A DNA stretch of 64,000 nt from Tetrapyrgos nigripes (Eukaryota; Basidiomycota; Agaricomycetes; Agaricales; Campanellaceae): assembly GCA_013368315.1 (NCBI GenBank), contig JAACJM010000147.1:146984-210983 (forward strand), in the 5' to 3' direction. Shown here piece by piece: positions 46,905-58,461 of this stretch. A model generated the notes under the pieces. That model was given only the letters and a program-made list of their open reading frames with translations. It was not told the DNA's origin and did not search any database. How positions within the stretch are numbered: the stretch's first letter is position 1; every line of letters starts with the position of its first letter. Position numbers and translations under genes: made by a program.

Positions 46905-47635
46905 GGCAGACGGAGCAGACGAGGGAGACAAGGGAGACAAGGCAGACAAGGCAGACGATGCAGACGGAGCAGACAAGGCAGATGGAGCAGACAAGGCAGA
47001 CAAGGCAGACAGAGCAGACGAGGCAGACAGAGCAGACGAGGCAGACAGAGCAGACAAGGCAAATGGAGCAGACAAGGCAGACAAGGCAGACAGAGCAGAC
47101 AAGGCAGAGAAGGCAGACAGAGCAGACAAGGCAGACAGAGCAGACAAGGCAGACAGAGCAGACAAGGCAGACAAGGCAGACAGAGCAGACAAGGCAGACA
47201 AGGCAGACAGAGCAGACAAGGCAGACAAGGCAGACAGAGCAGACAAGGCAGACAAGGCAGACAGAGCAGATGAGGCAAACAAGGCAGACAGAGCAGACAA
47301 GGCAGACAGAGCAGACAAGGCAGACAAGGCAGACAGAGCAGACAGAGCAGACAAGGCAGACAAGGCAGACGGAGCAGACAAGGCAGACAAGGCAGACGAT
47401 GCAGACGGAGCAGACGAGGCAGACGGAGCAGACGAGGCAGATGGAGCAGACGAGGCAGACAGAGCAGACAGAGCAGACGAGGCAGACGGAGCAGACGAGG
47501 CAGACAGAGCAGACAAGGCAGATGAGGCAGACGGAGCAGAGACAAGGCAGACAGGGCAGACAAAGCAGACAAGGCAGATGGGGCAGATGGGGCAGATGTA
47601 CCACACTGAGCAGACGAATATGACAACGCAGACAC
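46905..47635. repeat. 9-bp minisatellite GCAGACAAG/GCAGACAGA
   Basis: About 80 copies of a 9-bp unit alternate mainly between GCAGACAAG and GCAGACAGA, with GCAGACGAG and GCAGACGGA variants toward the ends. The unit length is a multiple of three and stop-free in most frames, so frames over 240 codons stay open on both strands (Gln/Thr/Arg, Ser/Ala/Leu and Cys/Leu/Val repeats). No host gene features flank it. Confidence 0.92.
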
Positions 47636-47689
47636 AGTAGTCTCCCCTTTTCCTGTCCAGCCTGAGCTGTCTATTTATATTCAGTAAAA

Positions 47690-48902
47690 TTTAATTAACC
47701 TAGTGGAATGAATTCATTGTATTACATCCTGTAAATTTTCAGTAAGCCCTTCTGTATTACTTAATTGACATGCACTCCAAATCCATCCAACAAGTCTCTT
47801 GTAAGTCCATTGGATATACATGATGACTTACAGAATAGTCACTTTTCAGTAAAGTCATTGTAATGTCTTGTGACTTACAAGTGTCTTACTGTGACCAGTC
47901 TGTCACACTGTATATTCTCCATTTAGCATGCAGGTTTTTTCCAGAGACTTACGAGATAGACTTCTAAAACCTGCATCTTGTAATTCCCTTGTAAAATCAC
48001 AAGTCTTTCTAGGGTATTACTGTGACACAGATGTCCCTCCATAAATTCAGTGTAAATATGAGCAGTCTTACCCAAGACTTTCAAGTTCTACCTTCTGGTA
48101 AGTCCTCTGTAAATTTTACTTGGTTTACAAATTGTCTTACTGTGACATTGTCTCACACTGTAATACCCTGGTATTTCCGTTCTGTTTTACAAGAAGACAT
48201 ACTGTGACAAAAAAGTCACCTTGTAATTCCACTGTATGCTCTTCAATGCTATACTGTGACAAAGCCTCACACTGAAAGTCTATGGTATGTCCTTGCAGCT
48301 TACAATGGTCTTTCAGAATAGTCCTCATTTTTTGTCTATTTTGTAATACATTTGTAAGTCAAGCCAACTTACATATTGATTGGCTCCCCATAATACTCTT
48401 GTAATACTCCAGTAAGGCTGAGGATTTACCCGTCTTTGTAGCAAATGTTTCTTGTAATTCCTTCATAATACAGCTAGTCTTACAAGTGTATTACTGTGAC
48501 TTGATTGTCACTTTGTAAATTTCCTGCAGATTTTGCTTCCTTGTAAGTCCTTTGTAAATCTCTCTTGCCTTACTGTTTGTCATACTGTGATTATCTGTTA
48601 CACTGAAATACTCCAGTATTTCCTATGTGTCTTACTACATGACATATTGTGACAAAAAGTCACTCTGAAATTCCTGTGTAATTCCACAGTATATCCACCA
48701 AGGGTATACAGTGACAGCAAGTCACACTGAAAGTCCATGGTATTTCTTTGTGACTTACAATGGTCATACAAGGTTGTTCTAATTTTTTCTGTCTCTTGTA
48801 ATACTAATGTATGACAAGGAGTCTTACATATTGATTGGCTTGGTGTAATACTCTTGTAAAACCTCAGTAAAGCCGAGGATTTACAAGTGTTTGCACCCAG
48901 TG
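47690..48902. mobile_element. foldback-family sequence, one recognisable end
   Basis: The right end TTACAAGTGTTTGCACCCAG followed by TG (to 48,902) is the terminus of the 9.5 and 13.2 kb foldbacks. The body is built of the same short words: TGTAATTCC, GTAAGTCC, TTACTGTGACA and GTCACACTGTAA. The left terminus is missing or unrecognised. It abuts gypsy integrase sequence, so it probably inserted into that element. Confidence 0.65.
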
Positions 48903-49674
48903 CCACTCTGCTACCAGAAAATCACCTTTCGAATTACTTCATGGATATCTCCCCTGACTCTTCCCATCCATTAATCCTTCCTCACATGTCCCAAAGGTCA
49001 AAGAACACCTTCAGAACTTAGAAGTACTATGGGAAGAGTTGAAAGCAAGTCTGACGACTGCTGCGGAGCTGATGAAGAGACAAAATATGGATCATGTAAC
49101 AGAAGGGGTGAAATTCAAAGTTGGAGACAAGGTACTATTAGACAGAAAGAACTTGAAGACAACAAGGCCAAAAGCTAAGTTGGCAAATCATCGTCATGGA
49201 CCATTTGAGATCACTGATGTAATCAGCAAAGTTAACTACCATCTCAAACTACCAAATGCCTGGTAGATTCATCCAGTTTTTCATGCTTCGCTTCTATCAC
49301 CATACAAAGAAACCGAAGCCCATGGAGTGAACTACCCAGGTGAACTGGCTGAATTGCTTCCATAAGATAACAAATATGATGTTGAGGCAATTTTGGATTC
49401 AAAACTAACTAGGAATCGACAAGAAGTGCAATATTTAGTCAAGTGGTTAGACTACGCAGACTCAGAAAATTCATGGGAACCAGCATCAGGATTGACAAAA
49501 TTGAAGGATATGATTGAAACCTTCCATCAACAACATCCAGATGCATATCGTCCACCAAATCTCATAAGACCTGGGTCTATGTTGTGGTCAATGGGAATTA
49601 GTTTAGGGGATATTTGGAAAAGTACGTGTGTGCTCCAGGGGAAAGCACAGCTTAAAGAGGGGGTAATGTCATGA
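48903..49674 (+). pseudogene. Ty3/gypsy pol 3' end: integrase tail plus chromodomain
   Basis: The frame begins within integrase (SATRKSPFELLHGY), then VKEHLQNLEVLWEELKASLT, KFKVGDKVLLDRKNLKTTRP and HGPFEITDVISKVNYHLKLP. After a TAG at 49,264-49,266 it continues HPVFHASLLSPYKETE. A chromodomain follows, YDVEAILDSKLTRNRQEVQY with LVKWLDYADSENSWEP (about 49,377-49,480). It ends LKEGVMS at the polypurine tract. Chromodomain gypsy elements use this module to target chromatin. The 5' part is cut off by foldback sequence at 48,902, and internal stops show decay. Confidence 0.9.
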
Positions 49675-50159
49675 ACTGCTACAGTTTTTTGTCCTCCTTC
49701 CTCTTTTACTTCATGATTGAACCCTTTCTCTGATCATTTGTCCATTGCATTCCCTCGATAAAACCTTTTAACCCTATATTTCTGACTTTGAACTTTATAA
49801 AACCTGTCAAACTCTATAATAACTGTCAATCAATCTTCCCATCTTTCTTATCTCTTATCTATTCTTCCTATCTTTAACTTTATTGATCCGATCTTCCTAT
49901 CTTTCTCAACCATATGGCACCATTCTATTTTTACTTACTTTTATCATCTCTTCACATTTCTTATATATACTTGAGATCTTTTGTAACTGATTCCCCAGTT
50001 CATTCATTTCGTCTCTGCTCCATACTACTATTACACAGTGTAGAGCCTAGTCAGTCTACTCGTCTCTCCCTCTCTTTATCTCATTTACATCTCTCAATCT
50101 ATCTGTTTTGTATCCGCTTTCTCTCAGTGTGTGAGTTGGGTGGTTATTTGAGTGTATCA
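49667..50159 (+). repeat. gypsy 3' LTR (end uncertain)
   Basis: It starts TGTCATGAACTGCTACAG right after the polypurine AAAGAGGGGGTAA. It contains a TATA-like TTATATATACTTGAG near 49,958 and C/T-rich downstream sequence. The 3' end is a guess (TCA at 50,159), since no second LTR is in the window. Confidence 0.55.
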
Positions 50160-50549
50160 GCAACCTTGACAATCAGAAAGGGAATTGAAATCTGTGAGCA
50201 TGAGATTGCAACAACTGCTAACTCAGTTCCTGATGGTGCAATCATAGGAAATGATTCATGGATGGAATGCTATGCTATGTGAGGCAAATAGCCTGTGGAT
50301 GTGTTCTCCATAGGCCCTGAGCTCTTGCCCATGATGCTCAAAGACAGTGACCATAGTGTCTACAGTACGATCCCATGCAATACCCCAGTCATTGCAATCA
50401 GACACAGTTTTGGCAGGAACCAGTCACTGTATTTGAGATGGAGATTTTCGGAGATGGTTTCAGTTCGTTCTTCATGATAGTGCACTGTGTAGATAGAGCT
50501 GAGGACATTGTCTAAGTTAACAGTCCTGCTGTAGAGAATGTTTTTTAGC

Positions 50550-51260
50550 TTGGATTCAGGGAATTCAGGCACGACAGCTGAGGAGAGAATGGAATCAAGT
50601 GCTGCTTTCCGGTTTTTAAGATTGACGTCAAGAATGTGTAGAGTTTTGAGGAGGTGAGGGGAGAGAGTTTCTTGGTATCACGGGTATTCCGACTCGTCAG
50701 TATTGTGGCATTTGGGAGCAGGTTCAATGACATTGTGAGCAAGATTGTCACAATACTCAGCTAAGTCCGAAATCCCTCGTTTCTGCTGCATGATCCCATC
50801 ATGATTCTCCATCATATTGATATAAACTTGGAGTCCATCAGTGAGGTCCTCCTCAATAACAGGCCTGACTGCTAAAATCTTTCAAGTAATGGCTGCAATG
50901 ACTGAGCCTTTGTCCAGCTTGCCATCTCAATAGGAGTCTACAAAGCCAATAAGCTCTTTTTGCATAGCAGTGGCATCTTTTAGGGTAAGAGTCAATTTAC
51001 CTTTTGCTATGGAAGATGCTGGAGTGGGATTAGGGGCTGCAGGGTGGAGACCAGTGGAGGGGCCATAGGAACTGTAGTATGATGAGCAAAGTTTGGATCA
51101 TCAGTTGTGAATGTAGAAGGAGAAGAGTTCATTGTAGTTGAACCATCAGTGGCTACAACATTGGAATTGGACAGGTGTTTATCAGTATGAAAGAATGAAA
51201 ATGATGGGAGCAAAGCAAAGAGTGTGAGTGAAAAGACCAAGGTGAGTGAGGAGACGAGCA
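50550..51260 (-). pseudogene. gag-like or retroelement remnant
   Basis: The minus strand, joined across frames, reads KGKLTLTLKDATAMQKELIG (about 51,000), then DGKLDKGSVIAAIT, TDGLQVYINMMENHDGIMQQ (about 50,820) and LAEYCDNLAHNVIEPAPKCH. Stops and shifts interrupt it. The helical, Gln/Met-rich character resembles gypsy gag leader proteins, but I cannot assign a family. Confidence 0.4.
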
Positions 51261-51324
51261 AGGAACAAATAGAGAGGAAAGGGATGTGAGAGAGTTTATG
51301 TAGTTGAGGATATAGGGGTCAAGG

Positions 51325-51442
51325 GTTGAATGAAGTGTTCTCACTGCCTCAGATGGCAGATCATTGAACTCTCACATTCTGAGGATTGTATAGAGTGTTC
51401 TCACTGCCTCAGGTGGCAGATCATTGAACTCTCATATTCTGA
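51325..51442. repeat. tandem duplication, about 60 bp x2
   Basis: The unit GTGTTCTCACTGCCTCAG with (A/G)TGGCAGATCATTGAACTCTC occurs twice, nearly identical. Confidence 0.85.
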
Positions 51443-51489
51443 GAGGGTTGTGGTCTTCATGGATGAGGTCCACAATTAGACAGTCTTAA

Positions 51490-51930
51490 ACATATATATT
51501 TAAAAGTCTATTCTTGCCTTTTCGTTGTAATGTTTCAGTAATCCCAGCTGACTTACCCCAGTATTACTGTGACTTTTTGTCACACTGAAATACTTCTGTA
51601 TTTCTTGGCTGTATTACCCAATGTATTACTGTGACACCATGTCACTCTGAGATGTTCCTGTAATCCAACTTGTCTTACAGCAGTCTTACAGCATTGCTCT
51701 GAAAATTTCTTCTCTCTGTAGTACCTCTGTAATACAAGGCAGATTACTTGTTGAATGGCTTGGTGTAAGGTTGCTGTAATACCTATGTAGGGCACTGGAT
51801 CTACAGGGATTTTCCCTCTGAAATGTCCCTGTAATACAAAACCTGTCTTACAGCAGTCTTACAGCATTGGTCTGAAAAATTCTTCTCTCTGTAATACCTC
51901 TGTATGGCAGATGATTTACAGGTGTCATGA
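51490..51930. repeat. foldback-family-like sequence with internal duplication
   Basis: It uses the same word set as 47.7-48.9 kb (TATTACTGTGAC, GTCACACTGAAATA, CTGTAATACC). A 130-155 bp segment around CTTACAGCAGTCTTACAGCA is present twice (51,648 and 51,806). No terminal CACTGGGTG end was found. Confidence 0.6.
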
Positions 51931-52011
51931 AGTACATGCCATGGTATGTGCTTATATACACTGGTCCAATAGTCCAGCCAAGCTGGACATATCGCCCTTT
52001 TGGCGTAGTGG

Positions 52012-52620
52012 TTAGTGCTTCTCGCCCTCTTTCTCAAATTTGGCAGTCTCAAATGCAGCACATGTCACCCAAACAAACTTATGTAGAGCATCACCAAATG
52101 AGTGGGTAGCTTTGCGAAATGACTCTACAGTTGAGTCAAAATGAAGATGAAGCTTGGCATATGCATCCCAGGTTGCAAATTCCCAGATGAGATCCATAAT
52201 GATCTTATTGTGAGGTTCTGGCAACAGCCCCTCAAAACAGACCAATGCAACCTGCAAAAAACAAGTCAGCATATGACACAATAATTGAGTATGATGGCAT
52301 ACCTGAAGATAATCCTCAAACTCTCTACCTGTAGTCCTCTGCATCTTCGAGACATTGCAGCAAACTCAGCGAATGTCTCGTCCAAAGGGAGGTATAGTGT
52401 GATAACTGAGAAACACGAGAAAGAATCATTCAATAGCTGGACAGTGACATACCGAATATCAAGAACCTCAATAAGCTTTGGGTCATGCACATAGAGTAAT
52501 CGTAGTAGATGAATGAAAATGGATTTCTATGTTCCAATTTCAATCTCATGCAGCAAATCTGGAGCAAACATCCTGATATAGTCCAACCCAAAGTTGACAA
52601 ATGCTTCTGCACATTCTCAT
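52012..52620 (-). pseudogene. Plavaka-type transposase fragment
   Basis: The minus strand carries FVNFGLDYIRMFAPDLLHEI with EIGT, then KSIFIHLLRLLYVHDPKLIE and ETFAEFAAMSRRCRGLQ. Later it has GLLPEPHNKIIMDLIWEFAT with WDAYAKLHLHFDSTVESF. These match the conserved 'MFAPDLLHE' and 'PEPHN...WHALAKLRLHTDST' blocks I know from Plavaka (CACTA-like) transposases of basidiomycetes. The segments are in two frames, either introns or shifts, and both ends of the gene are missing. Confidence 0.75.
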
Positions 52621-52859
52621 GTATGGTTTAGTAACATTAAACACAGAGGAAAAAGTTTGACATACAATGTTTGGAGTCCACGATCCCTCACCCAAGGCAT
52701 TCTTGACGAACGTATACTACTCCAAAGCCACAGGCCAGTGAAACGTACGTGTCATGTTGTATTCCGTCCCTTTTACCTTGAATATCTCGTAGCGATGCGT
52801 GTCGTGTTAGTTACAACGCACAGTGAATGCTGGAGTACGGCTAAGCAGGATCAACGCGG

Positions 52860-53649
52860 CCTGATATGAGCACATAGTAATTATAATGAACTGTACTACA
52901 GTTGACAAGCTGATTAAAAGTAAACCGGCATTTATGACGATGGGAAGAACTTGAAATCTGTTCTGAGAAAGCCACTGTCCAATAGGAATAGTGAGGTCAC
53001 CGGGAATCCCGTTCTGCGAACAAGTTCGAACAGAATAAAAAGTCAGAACGCCACAGCACTTGATATGAAGCTTACGGTATATCTCATAGTCCCATAGAGT
53101 TCGAAGATCTTGTTGCGAAGGTCCGTATATCTCGAGAATTCGGACTCAAGAAGGTTAGTTTGAGCAGGTGAGGGATTTGGAGTCCTAGTGACATTGACGA
53201 CGCTAGTATTTGCCAGTACAGGAGGGTAGATCCATCCACTTGTAACGCTCAATGCTGGGAGAAAGGGGACACCGGCAGCTTCGACGATGGGAACTGTATC
53301 GATGTAGCTTGCGTTCGAGATGAGAAGAGCCCCCATAGCGTGGAAGAGAGATCTAGTTCATACATGGTATGAGTCAGAGCAAGAATATGGCCTTTTCTCC
53401 GACTCACTTTTGATCTCCATCGTAGTAGGCTTGACATTTACCTCCCACCTCGGGCTGCTTATCAAATACAACAACGGAATAGTTCTTCACCTCTAGGGCA
53501 TGTGCAGCCGCCAAACCAGTGGGACCAGCACCCACGATACACACAGGGTGTTGACGTTGAATAGCTCGATCAGACTGTCCAACATTCATGGAAGCGCGGA
53601 CGAAAACGCCGAGCAAACAAGGGAGTAAGATCTTGGAAGCAATTGCCAT
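52860..53649 (-). CDS. FAD-dependent oxidoreductase, 5' part of a gene
   Basis: Exons are 53,408-53,649, 53,076-53,352 and from 53,013 downward; introns GTGAGT...ACTAG and GTAAGC...CGCAG keep frame. Residues 1-20 look like a signal peptide (ASKILLPCLLGVF). The FAD-binding Rossmann motif VCIVGAGPTGLAAAHALE is followed by VVVFDKQPEVGGKC. Later segments are GALLISNASYIDTVPIVEAA and NGIPGDLTIPIGQWLSQNRF. This is the layout of fungal secreted amine-oxidase-like flavoproteins; the substrate is unknown. The frame hits a stop at about 52,808 and sequence resembling the distal part is scrambled near 52,700, next to a Plavaka remnant, so the gene is probably 3'-truncated. Confidence 0.7.
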
Positions 53650-54178
53650 GCTGCGTGGATTTGATGCTTCAGTTCGAGTTACCCACTTTTATATACCCAA
53701 CGAGACGCACATGCTTTCTCTATATAGATAATGGCGTACTAGATCGGCTCCAAGGCCATTATGAAAAGAAGTTCTTTGGCAAAAACCGAATAACGTCGTC
53801 TGTCTTCAGCTTCTAGAACCGTTCTATTGGTGGCCCTAATGGTGAGCTAATGTGACACTACATAGGAGGCGCAGCATACGAGATTAAGGTGTGCCGTGCT
53901 CGGTTGTTGTATTCGACGAAATTATTCGACACGAATTCGACTCGGCCGTTTATTTCCAGTCAAAACCGGCCCTGCGTAGGTCTGCGCAGAGCTGCGAATT
54001 GGTCGCCACATCTGCGTTGATCCGCCCCCGTCTGCGTACGTGACTCTACAGATCTTCTTGAGTGGTGGTATGCACGACGCTCTCAATTCCTGAACTCATA
54101 TCAGTCAGCTCGTGCCATTCTTTGTATCCCAGGTTTTTGCTGAAGATGATCTATCTCATATTTTCTTGTTTCTACAGG

Positions 54179-54573
54179 CTCAGCTGTCGCTGTAGAACGT
54201 GTTTTCTCTGGCGGCCGTGATACCATATCTCTCCGTCGTGCTAGCCTCAACCCAGAAACTAGTTCGGCTCTGATGGTGGCTAAAGCTCAGTTGCGTATTG
54301 CTCGGATTGCAATTATCGAGATTCTCGGTGACGATTAGCGCAATCATAGTTCGTTTTGAGTACTTCGCTATGTTTTACTGTATGCTTCAGTACAAATAAC
54401 TACTTCGTTGTTCTTCATTGACCATACGACCCGTATACGTACGTATTCAGCCCGTAGCCGTACCGTCACAGACTTTTTCCGAGTTACGGTTACGGATAGG
54501 GGATGTCCATATAATATACGACCCGTAAAAAATACGGCCGTACACATATACGGGTACGGTACCGAGCCCTAGA
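54179..54573 (+). mobile_element. hAT transposase C-terminal remnant and element end
   Basis: After a splice-acceptor-like CTACAG the frame reads SAVAVERVFSGGRDTISLRR, then ASLNPETSSALMVAKAQLRI, ending TAG at 54,336-54,338. This is the hAT dimerisation region (S-A-x-x-ERVFSGG...). Downstream 54,420-54,573 has repeated ACCCGTA/TACGGGTACGG sub-terminal motifs and ends near GGTACCGAGCCCTAG, a plausible hAT terminus. The catalytic part is absent. Confidence 0.8.
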
Positions 54574-54701
54574 ACGTATGAACTGAACACTAAGATATAG
54601 TATTTCAACAATAAGAACCAGCTTGCGAGACGACATTTCTTCAGTTCTTCCTCGTTTCTTTCTGAAACTTCCTCTCGTCTTTCATTCAAACTACGGTCGA
54701 C

Positions 54702-55745
54702 ATGTTGGGTCTTATACGACTGTTTTCCTTCTTCCTCATCTTTGAGGGAATCGCGGCAATGGCTTCGCCCTACCAGAACCAGACTGAGATCCACCATTTC
54801 CAGGCTCCTGGTGAAGGAGATGTCCGTTCTCCGTGTCCATTCTTGAACACGTGGGTTATGTCTATTACTTGAATCTTCCAGGGACGTAAGACTTACGCGC
54901 TTTTCTAGGTTGGCCAATCATGGATATGTACCTCGAAGCGGCAAGAATGTCACAATCCCAGACATTGTGAAGGGCGGTCGAGGTTTGCTCAATTTTATGC
55001 TCTGCCAACAATACTGACTCGTTTGGTTCATCTTGGAAGAGGGCTTCAACGTCGGTCCCAACTTCCTCAGCTCGGCTGGGAAGCTCGGACTGCTCACATC
55101 ATCTAATATTGATTCCTTCAACTTGGATGACTTGAACTTGTAAGTTTCCTGCTCTTCCTAGATTTTTTTTGGGTCTCTGAGTCTGATTGCGTCTTCTTAG
55201 ACGCGGATGTCTTGAATTAGACAGCTCTCTCACTCGTCCTGACGCTTTCTTTGCCCCGAATAACGCGAACCTCCCTTTCAATGAGACAGTTTATCAAATT
55301 ATGGCTTCTTCCAATCCTGGGGTGGACTATTACAACGTCACCTCGCAGGCGCAAGTCCAGGACGCTTGATTGAACCACAGTATTGCCAATAATCCAGAGT
55401 TGGTGAATGATGCTACAGCATTTACTGCAAGAATTACGTCGAGTGCGATGATTTTGACTATTCTGGGTGATCCGAAGACGGGATTTGCACAGAAGAGGTG
55501 AGTGTCAAACCGTCCTAGTCGGATGAGGTTGGTCTGACTGGTATCTTTTCAAACTTACTATGGCATTGTGGATACTCTTATGCGTGAAGAACGTATGCCT
55601 GATGGATGGAAGAGACCGGAGGACGTGATTGACATTGACACTGTTCAACCTCTTGTTCAGGCTATCATGGATGCTTCCAACTGGCCGGGTCCTAATAATG
55701 GGACTTATCCTGGAGCACATCAGTTTGTCATTTTCATCCAACAAT
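54702..55745 (+). pseudogene. heme-thiolate peroxidase (chloroperoxidase/peroxygenase family), broken
   Basis: The exons are 54,702-54,850, 54,909-54,982, 55,040-55,139, 55,201-55,497 and a further one from about 55,550. A signal peptide (IRLFSFFLIFEGIAAMA) is followed by SPCPFLNTLANHGYVPRSGK, the PCP heme-ligand Cys motif, then VGPNFLSSAGKLGLLTSSN. The usual E-H-D acid-base motif reads GCLELDSSLTRPDAFF, with Leu for His. In-frame TGA at 55,367-55,369 (QVQDA*LNHSIANN) and loss of the 3' end after QFVIFIQQ (about 55,745) show a pseudogene. Intact members are secreted oxidoreductases using H2O2. Confidence 0.85.
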
Positions 55746-55937
55746 GTGGGAATTTTGTAAAAACACTGGATCAACCACAAGCTATACTTTTGTAAAATCA
55801 ATGGATCTTTCCACAAACACTTTTATAAAACCTCCCTTGTTTATCCATGATACAACCACAGATGATGCTGCTGACTCAACGGCATTTCTTGGGGCATTGC
55901 ATCATCTGAAAAGGCAAAGCTGTCATCAAATATTATA

Positions 55938-56200
55938 GTGTCCTGACCAGTCATTTCACTAATTTTGCAAAAGATATTGGGGGTTTTGTGGGTATCCAGA
56001 GGTAGCTATGGTCCACCCCATTATCCTGGTATACTTAGCTTTCAATATAATTATACTTTGCAGTCACCAGACGTGATTTGGTATGACAAGAAGCTGTCAA
56101 AAGTTTCATTGTAAATCATCATCTTTCTATCTGAAACAGAGTCGGTAAGGCTCCAGTTGAATTGTAGAGGTTGAATCTTTGACTTGGCCAAGGGTCAAAG
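55938..56200 (+). repeat. dispersed repeat (copy of 18,659-18,965)
   Basis: Colinear with 18.66-18.97 kb, including TCATTTCACTAATTTTGCAA and CACCAGACGTGATTTGGTA. It is followed at 56,210-56,276 by four degenerate copies of a GTTGGTC-AACAT word. Confidence 0.75.
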
Positions 56201-56277
56201 GTAAGTTGGTCGAACATAGGCTCAGTTGGTCAAACATCATGTGTTTGGTTGAACATAGGGTGAGTTGGTCCAACACG

Positions 56278-56455
56278 GTTTTTCGATTATACCTATGTGC
56301 ACCCCCACCCTATTCTATTTCTGTTTCATTTATTATGTTGATCATTCATTTCATTCATTGCTCCACATTTATATTTGTTGTGTAACATTTGATTCGTTTA
56401 TTCTATTTACCATTTGGGACTCACAATCATTTAGTATATTAGTTATAGGAGCACC
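56278..56455 (+). repeat. LTR-like repeat core (copy of 35,919-36,096)
   Basis: High identity over about 178 bp from GTTTTTCGATTATACCTATG to ATAGGAGCACC. The flanks differ on both sides, so this core is the mobile or shared unit. Confidence 0.8.
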
Positions 56456-56966
56456 ATAGTTAGTTGTGAAGTCTTGATACAGGAGTTGGTTTCACTACTT
56501 TTATATAGTTAGTGTTCTCCTGTACTCAAGCCTCAGAATTGATCTTGTTGTTGTTTCCTCTCATTCTTCTCTGCTTGTTTTGCATTGTGAATCAAGGAAT
56601 ACATGCACTACACTTGTGCGTGGCTCTCTCAGGAGTCACGGTTGTCCCATATCCTTTACAGGGATTCTCATTCTACATTCACCATCCATTGTTGTTCTCC
56701 TTGATCTAGTTCCTTGTTGTCATCTCAGTTGCTGTACAGGTGTGTAGATTGATCTGCCAGCAGCTCGGATTGTTGGTCTTGTAGGCTTAGGGTTAGTGGA
56801 TGAGTAGTGTCACTCCTTCTCGCTGAAGCCACCCCTATGTTCCAGACTCCTCCTGGGGCATTCTCCCCTCATCGACAAGCCCATTTGGCATTGAGAAACT
56901 AGCCCAGCTCAAGGGTTCATGACAGCTTCAGGTCAAAGGAAAGACCAGATACCAAGGTATCTAAAT

Positions 56967-58461
56967 GGCATAGCCACACACAGAAGGTTGAGATTATAAG
57001 AACGAGTCCCTAAAGGGCCTCGTAATGGGCCACCAACTTTTCAAGCAACAGTCAGCCAGTGTCAAGCAACACTTAAGGTTAAGTTAAGCAACAGTATGAA
57101 CAGAATATGGGCAAACAAGCTACCACTTGAGCTATCACTCAAGCTACAGCCACATCCAAAGTTAAAGGTTGAGCTACCCTCAAACTACTCTCAAACTACT
57201 CTCAAGTGGATTTGTAAATGTAGCTCACGTTTATGAAACAGTGACATGTAGACAGTACTATAAATACACATACATACACACATGTAGTTTTAGTTCCTTT
57301 TCTCTATCTTCTAACACCACATATTCTAGTATATCTTTCTCTCTTGTTGACTCTCACTCAGTGCTCTGGTCAGATGACCAGTTTCCAGGGTTACACTCAA
57401 GGAACAGTCAAGCAACAATCAAGCAACTGTTGCTTGACCTCAGTTGTTACAGAAGGTGAGTTTTGGTAGAGTTGATTTAGATGAGGAGCTTTTGGGTTGG
57501 AGTGGGAAAGGTTAATAAGATTCGAGAATCGAGAGACAGAGGGAGATAGGAAGGAGACAAGGACTTTGCTTGGGTTAGGTTAGTGGGGATACAAGTGCAA
57601 GCCAGAGGGTTGAGATGGATGTATGGAGAATGTACTTATCTATCTTCTGTTCTTTCCTTCTTCTTTTGCTTCAACAGCATTCCCATTCTTCATCATTCTC
57701 TGAATCTTTGTTCTATTCTCGCATATTGCACACTATAATACAATACATCAGGAAAATCACAATCGCATAGGAGGTATGGAGGGTATGGAGAGCATGGAAC
57801 CCATACCTTTTCATACACATTTATCTGAAATGTCATCAGATAGGCCCATACACACCTTGTAGAGATGCATTGGGAGCATGGATGTATAGAAAGAAGGATA
57901 TGTACTGAGCTCAATTATTGGAGTTTGATACAAATGCATGTACCTTTTCAATGTACTAAGTAGCTTCCAGCTCTAACACTTGCACTGCACTGGCAATGTA
58001 GTTGTCCACAATGTCAAGAAGAAGAGTGTAGAGTAGGCAGATGGAGACTGTAATCTTGATGAGATGATGACACAAAGGACAGGCTGTAATTTACATAAAT
58101 GTAAACTTCATGAAAACATCCTGCCCAATGACGTTGATGTTGAGCACAAGTGTGTCCCCATCACTGGCCATGCTAAGTGAGCGTCAGTGACATGGCATGG
58201 TCACAAGGCCATTGTTGCATTGGAGTTTGAAAAATTTCTTCATCAAACCGATGCAGAGTTGACACTTTCTCCCTTATTTCCTCAACTACATGTTCCCTCC
58301 AGGTTACTCTTCTCCAGCTCTCTTCCCTTCACCCTCTATACTTGTCATCCTCTTGTGAGCAATGTGCAATGGAGATCCACCATCACAATGGCCATTGTGA
58401 CAGAAACACTACATATAGGGTCTCGTTCTTATAATCTGACATTTCTGCATGTGGCTATGCA
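56967..58461. mobile_element. about 1.5-kb element with inverted ends, non-coding
   Basis: The left end GGCATAGCCACACACAGAA with GATTATAAGAACGAGTCCCT matches the reverse complement of 58,395-58,461 (TGCATAGCCACATGCAGAA, GATTATAAGAACGAGACCCT). Inside are repeated CAAGCAACA words (57,037-57,430) and a TATA-like CTATAAATACAC at about 57,260. There is no transposase. Confidence 0.6.

Noticed and set aside
46723..47635. Very long ORFs (248-293 codons) on both strands
   Set aside because: They are low-complexity readings of a stop-free 9-bp repeat, open in several frames at once, with no motif or gene structure.
51987..52045. tRNA-like sequence (TGGCGTAGTGGTTAGTGC)
   Set aside because: It has an A-box-like word, but no B box and no foldable T arm follow; at best a SINE fragment.
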